Position numbers and translations under genes: made by a program
Assembly: GCA_963792075.1 (NCBI GenBank)
Contig: CAWBUW010000012.1
Location: 124,001 to 188,000 of the forward strand
Direction of reading: 5' to 3'
Length of the DNA: 64,000 nucleotides
Origin: CAWBUW01 sp963792075
Lineage (GTDB): Bacteria; Chloroflexota; Anaerolineae; Anaerolineales; UBA4823
Part shown: positions 19,259 through 28,704 of the stretch, piece by piece
How positions within the stretch are numbered: position 1 is the first letter of the stretch
How the letters are laid out: each line of letters begins with the position of its first letter
The notes under the pieces: generated by a model
The model's input: the letters and a program-made list of their open reading frames with translations, nothing else
Told to the model about the DNA's origin: nothing
The model's database searches: none

Positions 19259-20764
19259 TTACAAACCATTCACCATGTGGTAGTACAGGTCGTTCCAGCG
19301 TAATTCCTTTTTGAAATCCTCCAATTTTGTATTCCCGTCGATCAACAGGAACTCAATTCCAGCCATGTCAGCAAAGTCTTGCAAGTGCCCGGCAGTAACC
19401 GCGTAACCGAAACTGGTGTGATGAGCGCCGCCAGCATAGATCCACGCCGCGGCAGCGGTTTTGAGGTTTGGACGCGGCAGCCACAATGCACGCGCCACAG
19501 GTAATTTCGGCAGCGGTTCATCGGTGGGAACAACGTCCACGACGTTGGCGACGAGCCGGAAGCGCCCGCCCATATCCATGATGGAGGCGCAAATCGCAGG
19601 TCCGGTATTCGAATCGAAGATCAGGCGCACAGGATCGGCTTTCCCGCCGATCGACAGCGGCAGCGCCTCCAGTCTTGGTTTGCCCGCCGCGATCGATTCG
19701 CAGACCTCGAGCATGTGCGCGCCGAGCACTTTATCCCCCGAACCGGTGAAGTGATAGGTGTAATCCTCCATAAAACTGACCCCACCCTTCAACCCCTCGC
19801 TCATCACTTTCATCGCGCGGACTAAAGCGGAGGTCTTCCAATCACCTTCCGCGCCGAAGCCGTAGCCGTCGCGCATCAGACGTTGAACTGCCAGGCCGGG
19901 CAATTGCTTGAGGCCATATAAATCTTCAAACGTGGTGGTGAAGGCCTTGAAATTTCCCGCAGTTAAAAAGTTTCGCAGTCCCAGCTCAATCCGCGCCCCT
20001 TCGCGTACGGAAGCATATGTTTCGCCTCCGGGTTTCAAGGCGGGAGGAACATCGTATTCATCAAGGTATGATTCCACCAGATGGTCCGCGTCAGAATCTG
20101 TCACCTCGTTCACCGCTTTGACCAGGTCGCCCACGCCATAACCATACACATCGTACCCGAGGCGGAGCTGCGCTTCGACTTTGTCACCCTCGGTCACGGC
20201 GACATCGCGCATGTTATCCCCGAAGCGGGCAATCTTTGCTCCCTGCCAGTCCGCCCAGGCGCTGGCGGCGCGTGTCCAGGTCCCCACATCAGACTGAACG
20301 TCCTCATCCTGCCAGTGCCCGGCGACCACTTTGCGGTTGAGCCTCATCCGGCTGCTGATGAACCCAAATTCCCGATCGCCATGAGCAGACTGGTTCAGGT
20401 TCATAAAATTCATGTCGATTTCAGACCAGGGAATCTCGCGGTTGTACTGTGTATGTAAATGCAGGAAGGGCTTCTTGAGCAAGCTCAACCCGGCAATCCA
20501 CATTTTGGCGGGCGAGAAGGTGTGCATCCAGGTAATCAGCCCGGCGCAGTTCTTCGCGGAATTTGCCTCGAGGCACAATTCAAGGATCAACTCCGGCGTG
20601 GTCAGCACATGCTTGAAGACCACCCGCACCGGGATATGCGTCGAGGCATCAAGCGCCGATGCAATTTTGCGTGAGTGCTCGGCGACCTGTTCCAACGTTT
20701 TGGGCCCATAGAGGTGCTGGCTGCCCGTGACAAACCAGACTTCGTATTGTTTTAGGTCAATCAT
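19259..20764 (-). CDS. araA: L-arabinose isomerase
   Basis: 501 residues, normal length. Converts L-arabinose to L-ribulose. Family segments: EVWFVTGSQHLYGP at the start, WMHTFSPAKMWIAG near residue 80 and EGDWKTSALVRAM near residue 309 (catalytic Glu region), plus HHTSFGYAVT near the C-terminus with the metal-binding His. AGGAG lies 6 bases before the ATG. Last gene of the arabinose operon, 87 bases after araD; the gap holds a palindrome and alternative hairpins. Confidence 0.96.
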   Translation of the reverse strand: MIDLKQYEVWFVTGSQHLYGPKTLEQVAEHSRKIASALDASTHIPVRVVFKHVLTTPELILELCLEANSAKNCAGLITWMHTFSPAKMWIAGLSLLKKPFLHLHTQYNREIPWSEIDMNFMNLNQSAHGDREFGFISSRMRLNRKVVAGHWQDEDVQSDVGTWTRAASAWADWQGAKIARFGDNMRDVAVTEGDKVEAQLRLGYDVYGYGVGDLVKAVNEVTDSDADHLVESYLDEYDVPPALKPGGETYASVREGARIELGLRNFLTAGNFKAFTTTFEDLYGLKQLPGLAVQRLMRDGYGFGAEGDWKTSALVRAMKVMSEGLKGGVSFMEDYTYHFTGSGDKVLGAHMLEVCESIAAGKPRLEALPLSIGGKADPVRLIFDSNTGPAICASIMDMGGRFRLVANVVDVVPTDEPLPKLPVARALWLPRPNLKTAAAAWIYAGGAHHTSFGYAVTAGHLQDFADMAGIEFLLIDGNTKLEDFKKELRWNDLYYHMVNGL

Positions 20765-20789
20765 GATGGCTCCTTGTCTTATTTCTTGC

Positions 20790-20849
20790 GGATCAATTGA
20801 TCCTAGACGATTGACAATAAACGATGGTCCATAGTCAATCGTCCATCGT
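20790..20849. promoter_or_regulatory. Palindrome and mutually exclusive hairpins between araD and araA
   Basis: A 14-bp palindrome GGATCAATTGATCC (20790-20803) is followed by two interleaved inverted repeats: ACGATTGAC (20807-20815) with GTCAATCGT (20834-20842), and ACGATGG (20821-20827) with CCATCGT (20843-20849). The two hairpins exclude each other. Their presence is seen; a regulatory role before araA is only inferred. Confidence 0.5.
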
Positions 20850-20851
20850 CC

Positions 20852-21493
20852 TTATTGCCCGTATACGTTCATATACCGGTCGTGCAATTTATCGACATCG
20901 TCCTGTGGAATGGTACCGGGCGTACCGAGCTGCAGCGCCATCCACACCGTGGCAGCGGCGTCTTCAGTCATCACGGCGGCTTTGACCGCGGCCGAGGCAT
21001 TTTTACCGATCGTGAACACGCCATGATTCTTGAGCAGCACCGCCGGGGATTTGCCAATGCTTTCCACGACGGCCCTACCGATGGCTTCATCGCCGATCAA
21101 TGCAAATCCTCCGCACGGGATGGGACCGCCAAATTCATCTGCGATAGCCGTCAGCACACATGGGATTTCTTTGCCAACCGCCGCGAACGCCGTGGCATAA
21201 CGAGAATGCGTGTGGACAACACCACCCACATCCGGACGATGTTTGTAAATATACAAATGACTGTACACATCCGAGGAAGGTTTGTAATCCCCTTCGACCA
21301 GGTTGCCGTCCAAATCTACCACAACCATGTGCTGCGCGCGCATTTCTTCATAGCAAATGCCGCTGGCTTTGATTACGACCAGCCCGCTCTTGGGGTCGCG
21401 CGCGCTGACATTACCGCCTGTCCACACCACGAGGTTGTTTTTGGGCAGTTCAAGATGTAACTGCACCAATTCTTCCTTGAGCTTCTCAAGCAT
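20852..21493 (-). CDS. araD: L-ribulose-5-phosphate 4-epimerase
   Basis: 213 residues, class II aldolase fold. Converts L-ribulose 5-phosphate to D-xylulose 5-phosphate by retro-aldol cleavage. Motifs: WTGGNVSARDP near residue 25, SSDVYSHLYIYKHRPDVGGVVHTHS near residues 73-97 with the zinc His pair HTH, and LLKNHGVFTIG near residue 153. Member of the ara operon, 32 bases after the kinase. L-fuculose-phosphate aldolase is the main alternative, but gene context with araA and a ribulokinase favours AraD. Confidence 0.93.
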   Translation of the reverse strand: MLEKLKEELVQLHLELPKNNLVVWTGGNVSARDPKSGLVVIKASGICYEEMRAQHMVVVDLDGNLVEGDYKPSSDVYSHLYIYKHRPDVGGVVHTHSRYATAFAAVGKEIPCVLTAIADEFGGPIPCGGFALIGDEAIGRAVVESIGKSPAVLLKNHGVFTIGKNASAAVKAAVMTEDAAATVWMALQLGTPGTIPQDDVDKLHDRYMNVYGQ

Positions 21494-21525
21494 ATTTACT
21501 GCCTCGCTTCCTTAATCTAAAATTT

Positions 21526-23127
21526 CTACTTCAGCGTATCTACGGCAGCCCTTTCGATGACAAGTCCCTTTTTGTAAAGTGCCATAAATGCCATAAAACC
21601 ATCCACATCCGCTCGATCGGGTACTATCGTTGTGCCATGTTCTCCTGCAAAGACCTTGTTGGAAAGATAGGCCTCCAAAGGTTCCTTAGTTGACTTATGG
21701 AGCATATAGGAGGCGAGCAGTGCAATTCCCCACGCACCGCCCTCGCCGGCAGTCTCCATCACAGAAACAGGGACATTCATCGCTGCCGCCATGATCTTTT
21801 GACCTACTTCCTTCGTCTTGAAGAAGCCGCCGTGACCGAAGATTTGGTCGATCTTCACTTGCTCCTGTTCAAAGAGGATGTCCATTCCGATCTTCAATGC
21901 CCCAAGCGCCGAAAAAAGATGCACACGCATGAAGTTCGAAAGTGTGAAACGGCTTTCGGGTGCACGGACGAATAGTGGACACCCCTGCTCAAGGTGCGTG
22001 ATAGGCTCGCCCGAAAAATAATTGTAGGCAAGCAGCCCGCCGCCATCCGCATCGCCCGTGAGCGCCTTTCTATACAGCATTTCAAACAGCCTGGACTCGT
22101 CCATCTCCACACCAAGCGCAGCGGTGAATTCCTGGAATAGATCGATCCATGCATTGAGATCGGATGTGCAGTTGTTGCTATGGACCATCGCCACAGGCTT
22201 GCCGGTGGGCGTCGTCACCATGTCAATTTCGGGATATACCTGCGACAGAGCCTTTTCCAAAACGATCATGGCAAAGACGGACGTTCCTGCGGAAACATTG
22301 CCAGTTCGCTCTGCAACGCTGTTGGTCGCGACCATGCCTGTACCGGCGTCACCCTCGGGCGGACAGAGTGGGATACCCGCTTGTAGTTGTCCGGTGGGAT
22401 CAAGCAGCCTTGCGCCTTCTGCGGTCAGAACACCTGCGGCATCCCCTGCTAAAAGGATTTTGGGCAGGATTTCCAGGAGCTTCCAGGAGATACTTTCCGC
22501 TTTGAGCTGTTTGTTGAACATCTCGATCATGTGTTCATCGTAGTCGTTGGCCTTACTATCGATGGGGAACATGCCCGAGGCTTCGCCAACGCCCAACACC
22601 TTTTGCCCCGTCAGTTTCCAATGGACATAGCCCGCCAACGTGGTCTGATGGCAGATATCTTTGATATGAGGTTCTTTGTTCAATATTGCCTGATAGAGGT
22701 GAGCAATGCTCCAACGCTGAGGAATGTTGAATTGGAACAGTTCTGTGAGTTTCTCTACTGCCTGTCCGGTCATGGTGTTTCGCCATGTACGAAACGGGAC
22801 GAGGAGATTTCCATCCTTATCGAAAGCCATATAACCATGCATCATGGCGCTGAAGCCGATGGCGCCGATGGTCTTGAGCGGGGTGTTGTACTTCTCCAAA
22901 ACTTCGCTGCTGAGCTTGCGATAGCTTTCCTGCAAGCCCGTCCAGATATCTTCGAGACTGTATGTCCAGATGCCGTTTTCGTAGCGGTTTTCCCACGCAT
23001 AACTGCCTGATGCGATAGGCATATAGTCCTCGCCGATCAACACTGCTTTGATGCGAGTCGAGCCAAACTCAATGCCAAGAGCAGTCTTTCCGCTCTCAAC
23101 TGCTTTTTGGATATTGTTTCGATCCAT
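21526..23127 (-). CDS. Ribulokinase-like FGGY carbohydrate kinase
   Basis: About 533 residues. ATP-binding FGGY family: phosphate-1 loop LGIEFGSTRIKAVLIG near residue 18, AIGFSAMMHGYMAFD near residue 90, and the C-terminal HGGFFKTKEVGQKI region. It would phosphorylate L-ribulose, using ATP, between AraA and AraD; context gives the substrate. ATG at 23127 has GGGAG six bases upstream; the ATG at 23133 overlaps the stop of the GH42 gene and leaves no spacing. Confidence 0.88.
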   Translation of the reverse strand: MDRNNIQKAVESGKTALGIEFGSTRIKAVLIGEDYMPIASGSYAWENRYENGIWTYSLEDIWTGLQESYRKLSSEVLEKYNTPLKTIGAIGFSAMMHGYMAFDKDGNLLVPFRTWRNTMTGQAVEKLTELFQFNIPQRWSIAHLYQAILNKEPHIKDICHQTTLAGYVHWKLTGQKVLGVGEASGMFPIDSKANDYDEHMIEMFNKQLKAESISWKLLEILPKILLAGDAAGVLTAEGARLLDPTGQLQAGIPLCPPEGDAGTGMVATNSVAERTGNVSAGTSVFAMIVLEKALSQVYPEIDMVTTPTGKPVAMVHSNNCTSDLNAWIDLFQEFTAALGVEMDESRLFEMLYRKALTGDADGGGLLAYNYFSGEPITHLEQGCPLFVRAPESRFTLSNFMRVHLFSALGALKIGMDILFEQEQVKIDQIFGHGGFFKTKEVGQKIMAAAMNVPVSVMETAGEGGAWGIALLASYMLHKSTKEPLEAYLSNKVFAGEHGTTIVPDRADVDGFMAFMALYKKGLVIERAAVDTLK

Positions 23128-23129
23128 GT

Positions 23130-25139
23130 TCATCTCCCTTCCATTTCTGAAACCAGGATCAGAACTTCATGAGGAGCCACTTCCACATTTCCTTTAAGTT
23201 CGATTTGGTTTAGCAAATTGCGGGAAGGATTCTCAATGTGAACCGTCTGAGGCGTGTCATTGTGATTCAAAATGAAATAAAGGGATTTATTATCCTGTAT
23301 CCGCTGCGCTAATTCTACGCCCGAAGGGATGGTGAAATTCTCCTGCACACCGGCGGAACTCAACAACCACTTCGCCAGCACATCATATAACTGTGTGTCG
23401 CCCACAGCGCCAACATAAACCGCGCGCCCGCTGCCAAATTGATTCATGGTAATGGCCGGCTTGCCTGCATAGTAATCCTGTGTATAGCGCGCCACAACAG
23501 TTGCGCTCGTCGGTTTGAGTATGTCACACAGGACACCCACGTTTACACAGGCATTCTCTGTAAGCTCAGGCATCACAAACTCAATGCTATTCTGCATCTG
23601 GCTGCTCAGGGAATCATACTCTTCCACTTCCACGCCACACATCTCAGCCAGCAGTCCTGGCAGCCTCAGATTGACAACCCTATTTGTTTCGTCTTTGACA
23701 CCGGTGCGCTGGGTGAGGACTAATGTTCCACCGGCGCGAACATATTTCTTCAAATTCTCAGCCTGGGCATCCGTAACAAGGTGCAACGCCGGCGCGATAA
23801 CAAGCTTGTAAGAAGACAGGTCTGCAGTGGGTGCTACGACATCTATTGACACATGGCGCTGATAGAAAGCACGGTAGATTTTGTGAAAGTGTTCCGGATA
23901 ACTAAAACGCGGATTATTCGGTTGGATCTGGAATGCGAAGCGCGAGTCATAAGACAGCGCCATCGCAACAGATGATTTAACTTGTGAGCCGAGAAGCTCA
24001 TCCCCAACAGCTTTGATTTCAGCGCCCATCCGCTTGATTTCCTCATAACGGCGACTGAGAGTCCCATCATGATCAAGCAGACCATGCCAGTATTGTTCTG
24101 TACCGAAACGGGCTGTCCGCCAGCGGAAGAAAATGATTCCATCGGCTCCATGGGCAATGGACTGGTAAGCCCACAGTCGAAGCTCGCCGGGACGCGGGGT
24201 CACGCTTAATATCTCCCAACCGCCTGGGCCAGCTTGTTGTTCCATCACCCAGAAATTCTTAGATTTCAGTCCACGCATGGTGTCATGGTTCAAAGCATTG
24301 GCACTGGGATCGACTTGAGCTTCCATCGTCCATTGCATACGTGGATAAATGTCCCAGGTAACAAAATCGAGATTGCGCGCCAGGTCGAAATAATTCAGGC
24401 GGTCATATTTAAAGCCCATCAAGTTATGTGTGATGAAATGATTTGGGCATTTCGCGCGCAGGATATTGATCTGCATCTGTTGATACGCGACGTAGGAATC
24501 CGAGCAGAAGCGGTAATAGTCCAATGCGAGGCCCGGGTTTGGAGATCCGCCCGTGGCGAGCGGGACAGGAATCTCCGTCCAGTCATTGTAGACGTGGCTC
24601 CAGAAGATCGTCCCCCATTTTTGGTTCAGTTCGTCGAGCGCTTCATAGCGGCTGCGCAGCCAGGATTGGAACTTCTGCGCGCACACCGGACAGTAACAAC
24701 GATCACCGAATTCATTATCAATCTGCCAGCCGATTACCGCGGGATGATTGGTGAAATGGTTTGCCATCTCATGGACGATGCGTTTCGTGGCTTTGTGATA
24801 CAAGGGATGATTGGGACAGTATTCGCGGCGGTTTCCAAACGTCACCCGCATACCCTCCTCCCGCATGCGGAATAATTCTGGAGATTTCCCCATCAACCAG
24901 GGAGGAGGAGAGGCTGTCGGTGTCCCCAAAATGACAGCGATGTTATGAGAGTGAAGAACAGCGATGGCGCGGTCAAGCCACTCGAAATCGAATTTCCCTT
25001 CCTCCGGTTCCATCCTGGACCAGGCAAATTCTGCCAGGCGAACAACGTTGAAACCTGCCTCGGCCATCAGCCGGGCATCGATCGTCCAGCGCTCTTCCGG
25101 CCAATGTTCGGGATAATAGTCAACACCAAAACGGAACAT
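23130..25139 (-). CDS. GH42 beta-galactosidase / alpha-L-arabinopyranosidase
   Basis: 669 residues. Starts with the GH42 hallmark FGVDYYPEHWPEERW. Catalytic acid/base Glu in WQIDNEFGD near residue 145, nucleophile Glu in FWVMEQQAGPGGWE near residue 303, and the zinc site Cys cluster CYCPVC near residue 154 known from Thermus beta-galactosidase. No signal peptide, so it acts in the cytoplasm on imported oligosaccharides. GH42 includes enzymes that release alpha-L-arabinopyranose, which shares its geometry with beta-galactose; placement in an arabinose operon makes that activity plausible. AGGAG precedes the ATG. Confidence 0.92.
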   Translation of the reverse strand: MFRFGVDYYPEHWPEERWTIDARLMAEAGFNVVRLAEFAWSRMEPEEGKFDFEWLDRAIAVLHSHNIAVILGTPTASPPPWLMGKSPELFRMREEGMRVTFGNRREYCPNHPLYHKATKRIVHEMANHFTNHPAVIGWQIDNEFGDRCYCPVCAQKFQSWLRSRYEALDELNQKWGTIFWSHVYNDWTEIPVPLATGGSPNPGLALDYYRFCSDSYVAYQQMQINILRAKCPNHFITHNLMGFKYDRLNYFDLARNLDFVTWDIYPRMQWTMEAQVDPSANALNHDTMRGLKSKNFWVMEQQAGPGGWEILSVTPRPGELRLWAYQSIAHGADGIIFFRWRTARFGTEQYWHGLLDHDGTLSRRYEEIKRMGAEIKAVGDELLGSQVKSSVAMALSYDSRFAFQIQPNNPRFSYPEHFHKIYRAFYQRHVSIDVVAPTADLSSYKLVIAPALHLVTDAQAENLKKYVRAGGTLVLTQRTGVKDETNRVVNLRLPGLLAEMCGVEVEEYDSLSSQMQNSIEFVMPELTENACVNVGVLCDILKPTSATVVARYTQDYYAGKPAITMNQFGSGRAVYVGAVGDTQLYDVLAKWLLSSAGVQENFTIPSGVELAQRIQDNKSLYFILNHNDTPQTVHIENPSRNLLNQIELKGNVEVAPHEVLILVSEMEGR

Positions 25140-25176
25140 AAACGTCTCCTACGATATGTCGCAAATTTGAAATAGA

Positions 25177-25199
25177 GGCATGGATTTTCAATCCACGCC
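25177..25199. repeat. Short hairpin with TTC loop
   Basis: GGCATGGATT pairs with AATCCACGCC with one mismatch, loop TTC (25187-25189). It lies between the malG-like permease and the GH42 gene inside the operon. Confidence 0.5.
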
Positions 25200-25210
25200 G
25201 TGGGTGATGC

Positions 25211-26050
25211 TTAACCTTTGATGGCGCCGGCCGTGATCCCCTCCACAAAGCGGCGTTGGAAGATCAGGAAGATAATCAAGAGGGGGATGAGACTGATCAC
25301 AGAAGCGGCCATTTGGACATCGTACACCGTCCGGCCCACCGGCCCGACCAGGGAGCGGATAATGAGAGGCAGGGTAAAATGCTCGGGAGACTTCAGATAA
25401 ATCAGCGGCCCGATGAAGTCATTCCAAGACCCCATAAAAAAGATCAAACCAAGGCTGGTAAGGCCGGGAGCAATAATTGGCAGGATAATCCGCCTGAAGA
25501 TCATAAACTCACCGGCCCCATCGATCCGGGCTGCGTCCATCAGCTCATTGGAAACGGACATGATGTATTGCCGCATGAAGAAAATGCCAAACGCATTCGC
25601 CGCGCCAGGGATGATTAGAGGCCAGAACGTGTCAATCCATTTCAGATCGCGCATGATGATATAAACCGGTACCAGCGTGACAGCGCCCGGAATTACCATA
25701 GTCCCAAGCAGGAAACCAAACAAAGCTCCCTGGCCCGGAAATTTAAACTTGGCAAACCCATAGCCACCCAGCGCACAGAAGAACAGCCGCAAGATCGTCG
25801 CGCTGAAGGCAATGACAAAGGTGTTCTTGACGATACCCAGGATGTTGTACTGCTCCTGCAAATACTTATAAGCATTCAAGGTGGAATGAGGCGAGATAAT
25901 GATCGGCGGAATCGCAAAGATTTCATCCGCGGGTTTCAAGGATGTGCTGACCATCCAAATAAAGGGCAAGATCATGAAGGCAGAGACCGCAATCAACAGT
26001 CCATACATCAATACATCGGTGAGCAAGATAGAAAGTCTCCGGGCGAGCAT
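25211..26050 (-). CDS. Carbohydrate ABC transporter permease, MalG type
   Basis: 279 residues, six membrane segments. The binding-protein-dependent transport signature (EAA loop) is DAARIDGAGEFMIFRRIILP near residues 170-190, and the C-terminal QRRFVEGITAGAIKG is typical of MalG-like permeases. Pairs with the MalF-type permease nine bases upstream. No ATPase gene is present in the operon, so a shared MsmK/MalK-type ATPase elsewhere is expected. GGAG precedes the ATG. Confidence 0.93.
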   Translation of the reverse strand: MLARRLSILLTDVLMYGLLIAVSAFMILPFIWMVSTSLKPADEIFAIPPIIISPHSTLNAYKYLQEQYNILGIVKNTFVIAFSATILRLFFCALGGYGFAKFKFPGQGALFGFLLGTMVIPGAVTLVPVYIIMRDLKWIDTFWPLIIPGAANAFGIFFMRQYIMSVSNELMDAARIDGAGEFMIFRRIILPIIAPGLTSLGLIFFMGSWNDFIGPLIYLKSPEHFTLPLIIRSLVGPVGRTVYDVQMAASVISLIPLLIIFLIFQRRFVEGITAGAIKG

Positions 26051-26059
26051 GGCATTCTC

Positions 26060-26992
26060 CTAATCTACCTGTTGTCCAAAATAACGGAACTGCATCAGCG
26101 TCAGGACAAAAAGGATAATGAAATAGAGGTAAGCCATCGCCGAGGCATAGCCAAGGCGGAAGTTACCAAAAGCTTGGTTGAAAATGACAATCACCGGTGT
26201 GAGAGTCGCATTAATCGGGCCACCTCCGGTGAGATTGTATATTTCACTAAATAAGTTGAAGCTCCCCATCGTGGAAAGCACAACCGAAAAGAGGATCACC
26301 GGACGCATCAACGGAATGGTGACATAGAAAAATGCCTGAATGGGACTTGCCCCGTCGATAAACGCTGCTTCAGTCAACTCATTAGGGATGGTCTGCAAGC
26401 CCGCCAGCATGATGACCATGTTGTAGCCAAGCCAGGCCCAGATGACCAGCAAGCAGAGAGAAACCCGCCCTCCCCATGCACTTTCCAACCATGGCACAGG
26501 AGGAATGTTGAAGACGGCTAAAAGCAAATTGACCAAACCATATTTTTGATTCAACAGCAGCCGGAATGTAAACCCGGCTGCCACAATATTCATAATATAG
26601 GGGATAAAAAGGATGGTTCGGAAGAACCGAAACCCTCGTACAAGTTTTGAGTTAAGAATCACTGCCAACGCCAATGCCAGAAATGTCATGACCGGCACGT
26701 ACATGAAAAATAGAATAACGCCGTTTGACATGGATTGCCAGAAGATCTTATCCTTGAACAACAGCTCAAAGTTTCGGAATCCAACAAACTTGATGGGTCC
26801 CAGCCCTTTCCATTCTGTAAAACTTAAATATACAGAGGAAAGGATTGGATAAGCGCCAAAGATCAGGAAGAGAATATAGAACGGGGATATGAACAGATAC
26901 GGCCAGCGTACTTTGTAGAGCTCCTTCCAAATTTGGCGGAGTTTTACGACCGGAGCGAGGGCGGGATGCTTCACAACTGTTGTTTTAGCCAT
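26060..26992 (-). CDS. Carbohydrate ABC transporter permease, MalF type
   Basis: About 310 residues with six membrane segments after a cytoplasmic N-terminus. EAA loop ELTEAAFIDGASPIQAFFYV near residue 225 and the YNMVIMLAGLQTIP segment before it are MalF/UgpA-like. ATG at 26992 is chosen since GAGG lies 7 bases upstream; the longer frame runs back into the hairpin at 27018-27052. Confidence 0.93.
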   Translation of the reverse strand: MAKTTVVKHPALAPVVKLRQIWKELYKVRWPYLFISPFYILFLIFGAYPILSSVYLSFTEWKGLGPIKFVGFRNFELLFKDKIFWQSMSNGVILFFMYVPVMTFLALALAVILNSKLVRGFRFFRTILFIPYIMNIVAAGFTFRLLLNQKYGLVNLLLAVFNIPPVPWLESAWGGRVSLCLLVIWAWLGYNMVIMLAGLQTIPNELTEAAFIDGASPIQAFFYVTIPLMRPVILFSVVLSTMGSFNLFSEIYNLTGGGPINATLTPVIVIFNQAFGNFRLGYASAMAYLYFIILFVLTLMQFRYFGQQVD

Positions 26993-27017
26993 GACGGTCC
27001 TCAAAAAAATTGTGCAT

Positions 27018-27052
27018 CCAGGGATGTGGGAGGAAATTCCCCACATCCCTGG
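27018..27052. repeat. 13-bp hairpin between binding protein and permease genes
   Basis: CCAGGGATGTGGG pairs perfectly with CCCACATCCCTGG around a nine-base loop. With the group 2 element just upstream in the message (27086-27166) it fills the gap between the binding-protein gene and the first permease gene, the same position as the REP units of the E. coli malE-malF gap. Confidence 0.75.
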
Positions 27053-27078
27053 AATTCAAATAGTCACGAGCTTATTGT

Positions 27079-28614
27079 TTAGTATCTATCCGAAAAATGA
27101 ATTTTGTTTGGTAGTGTGTGTGGCGGCATAGCCGCCACACACACTACCAAAACAATTTTCGGATAGGTTCTTATGGCATGCTTGTTTGCGCGCGAATTGA
27201 GTTCCGCGGCTTCTTTCAGCGCATCAGCAACTGACATTTGCCCCGTTGCAACTTTCTGAATCGCAGTAGCGACGAAGCTATTCATTTCTGAATAATGTGG
27301 TCCATAGACAGAGGCAATCGGGACCTCCTTCACCACGTCAACATACATCTGACGAACAGGTTCATCTGCAAAGAACGGGTCGGTCTCGCTGAACACGGGA
27401 TCTGCATAAGCAGCTTCCAGGGAGGGGAAGAAATCCGATGACTTGAACATGGCCACCTGGTTCTCAACCTTGCCAAATAAGAATTCAGTGAGCGCCCATG
27501 CGGCTTCCTTGTTCTGGCTTTGTTCGGGAATTACGAAAGCCGAACCGCCATCGTTCGCAGCGCGGGCCTGTCCCTCCTTCATCGCCGGCATTAGCGCCAC
27601 GCCCCATTTTCCTTCGGTTCCCGGAGCAATCCAGCCTTTTAGGAAAGCGCCCATCCATGCGGCTTCAACCAATGTTGCAATGGGTTTTGCGCTTGTGTCC
27701 GCGGCCAACTCAGCATACCAGCCATCTGTCCATTCCAACTGATCGGAAGTGAGGTTGGCATCCCAGAACTTATTCAAGGTTTCCAGGGTGGCGACATTCT
27801 CCGGGCTGTCTACGGTGACCTTGCCTTCTGAATTATAGTAACCCAGCCCTTGCTGCCAGAGCATCATCTCGTACAGACGGCCATAATTATTCGCTTTGTT
27901 GTTCGAGAAGCAGGCTGAACCGGTCTTCTCCATAATCGTCTTACACACATTGAAGTAATCGTCCCAGGTCGCGACCGCTTTGCTTACGCTATCCGGGTCG
28001 GAGGGCAAACCGGCAGCATCGAACACATCTCGGCGATAGTAGAACACGACCGGGCCGCTATCCCAGGGCATCGCATAGTACTTGTTATCCAGCTTGGCAT
28101 CGACCCACTTGTATTCATTCATTTTATCCAGGTAGGGTGTAACCCATTCAGTCATATCCGTCAAACCGCCCAATGCAACGACCTGGGCCAGATGGCTGTT
28201 TTCGACGAGGGAGATGTCCGGGGCGCCTGTGCCTGCCTGTAGCGCCAGGGGAAGCTTTTGATAAACATCGGCGGGGGCATACTCTACAACCTCGACATCG
28301 ACATTGGGATGCACCTTCTTGAACTCATCCAACACTTTACTGTTGGTGAGTGTATCATGGGCCGCTTTCCACATCCAGATCGTGACCTTGCCGGATAAAT
28401 TGTCAGTTTGGGCAGGTGCTTCGGTTGCTGCCTGCGTAGCGGCTTCTGTAGCTGGAGCTTTTGTCGCAGCCGGAGCTTCAGTAGCAGCAGGTGGTTGTGT
28501 GGCAGCAGGGGCTTGTGTAGCAGCAGGTGTGGTAGGAGTAGCTTGCCCTGCACAGGCGCTCAGAACAAGCGATGCCACCAAAAGCAGGAACACAATGGTT
28601 TTGGAACGAAACAT
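27079..28614 (-). CDS. Sugar ABC transporter solute-binding lipoprotein
   Basis: About 511 residues. Signal peptide with lipobox LSAC near residue 20, then a linker of Ala/Thr/Pro repeats (about 24-75), then a family 1 (MalE-like) binding fold (GKVTIWMWKAAHDT near residue 80; FYYRRDVFDAAGLP near residue 195; AWALTEFLF near residue 405). It delivers the oligosaccharide to the two permeases. The last 25 or so residues read through the palindromic element at 27086-27166 and are unlike family C-termini (VLVVCVAAMPPHTL), so the gene has probably been extended by the element. GGAGAG precedes the ATG at 28614. Confidence 0.9.
   Translation of the reverse strand: MFRSKTIVFLLLVASLVLSACAGQATPTTPAATQAPAATQPPAATEAPAATKAPATEAATQAATEAPAQTDNLSGKVTIWMWKAAHDTLTNSKVLDEFKKVHPNVDVEVVEYAPADVYQKLPLALQAGTGAPDISLVENSHLAQVVALGGLTDMTEWVTPYLDKMNEYKWVDAKLDNKYYAMPWDSGPVVFYYRRDVFDAAGLPSDPDSVSKAVATWDDYFNVCKTIMEKTGSACFSNNKANNYGRLYEMMLWQQGLGYYNSEGKVTVDSPENVATLETLNKFWDANLTSDQLEWTDGWYAELAADTSAKPIATLVEAAWMGAFLKGWIAPGTEGKWGVALMPAMKEGQARAANDGGSAFVIPEQSQNKEAAWALTEFLFGKVENQVAMFKSSDFFPSLEAAYADPVFSETDPFFADEPVRQMYVDVVKEVPIASVYGPHYSEMNSFVATAIQKVATGQMSVADALKEAAELNSRANKHAIRTYPKIVLVVCVAAMPPHTLPNKIHFSDRY
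27086..27166. repeat. Palindromic element, group 2, copy 2 (complete)
   Basis: Terminal inverted repeats CTATCCGAAAA (27086-27096) and TTTTCGGATAG (27156-27166) enclose a perfect 21-bp stem (27107-27127 with 27131-27151) with loop ATA and core GTGGCGGC. It overlaps the 3' end of the binding-protein gene and supplies its last codons. Confidence 0.9.
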
Positions 28615-28704
28615 GATCTTCTCTCCTTTTCTATTTTTTCGATGCGATATAATAAGGAAGGCACGATTAAGCCTGGAGTCACCAAGGCTTGATCCGCTCA
28701 ACCT

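Noticed and set aside
20806..20849. H-type pseudoknot before araA
   Set aside because: The interleaved arms leave no loop base between the first two stems, so both are unlikely to form together; alternative hairpins are the safer reading.
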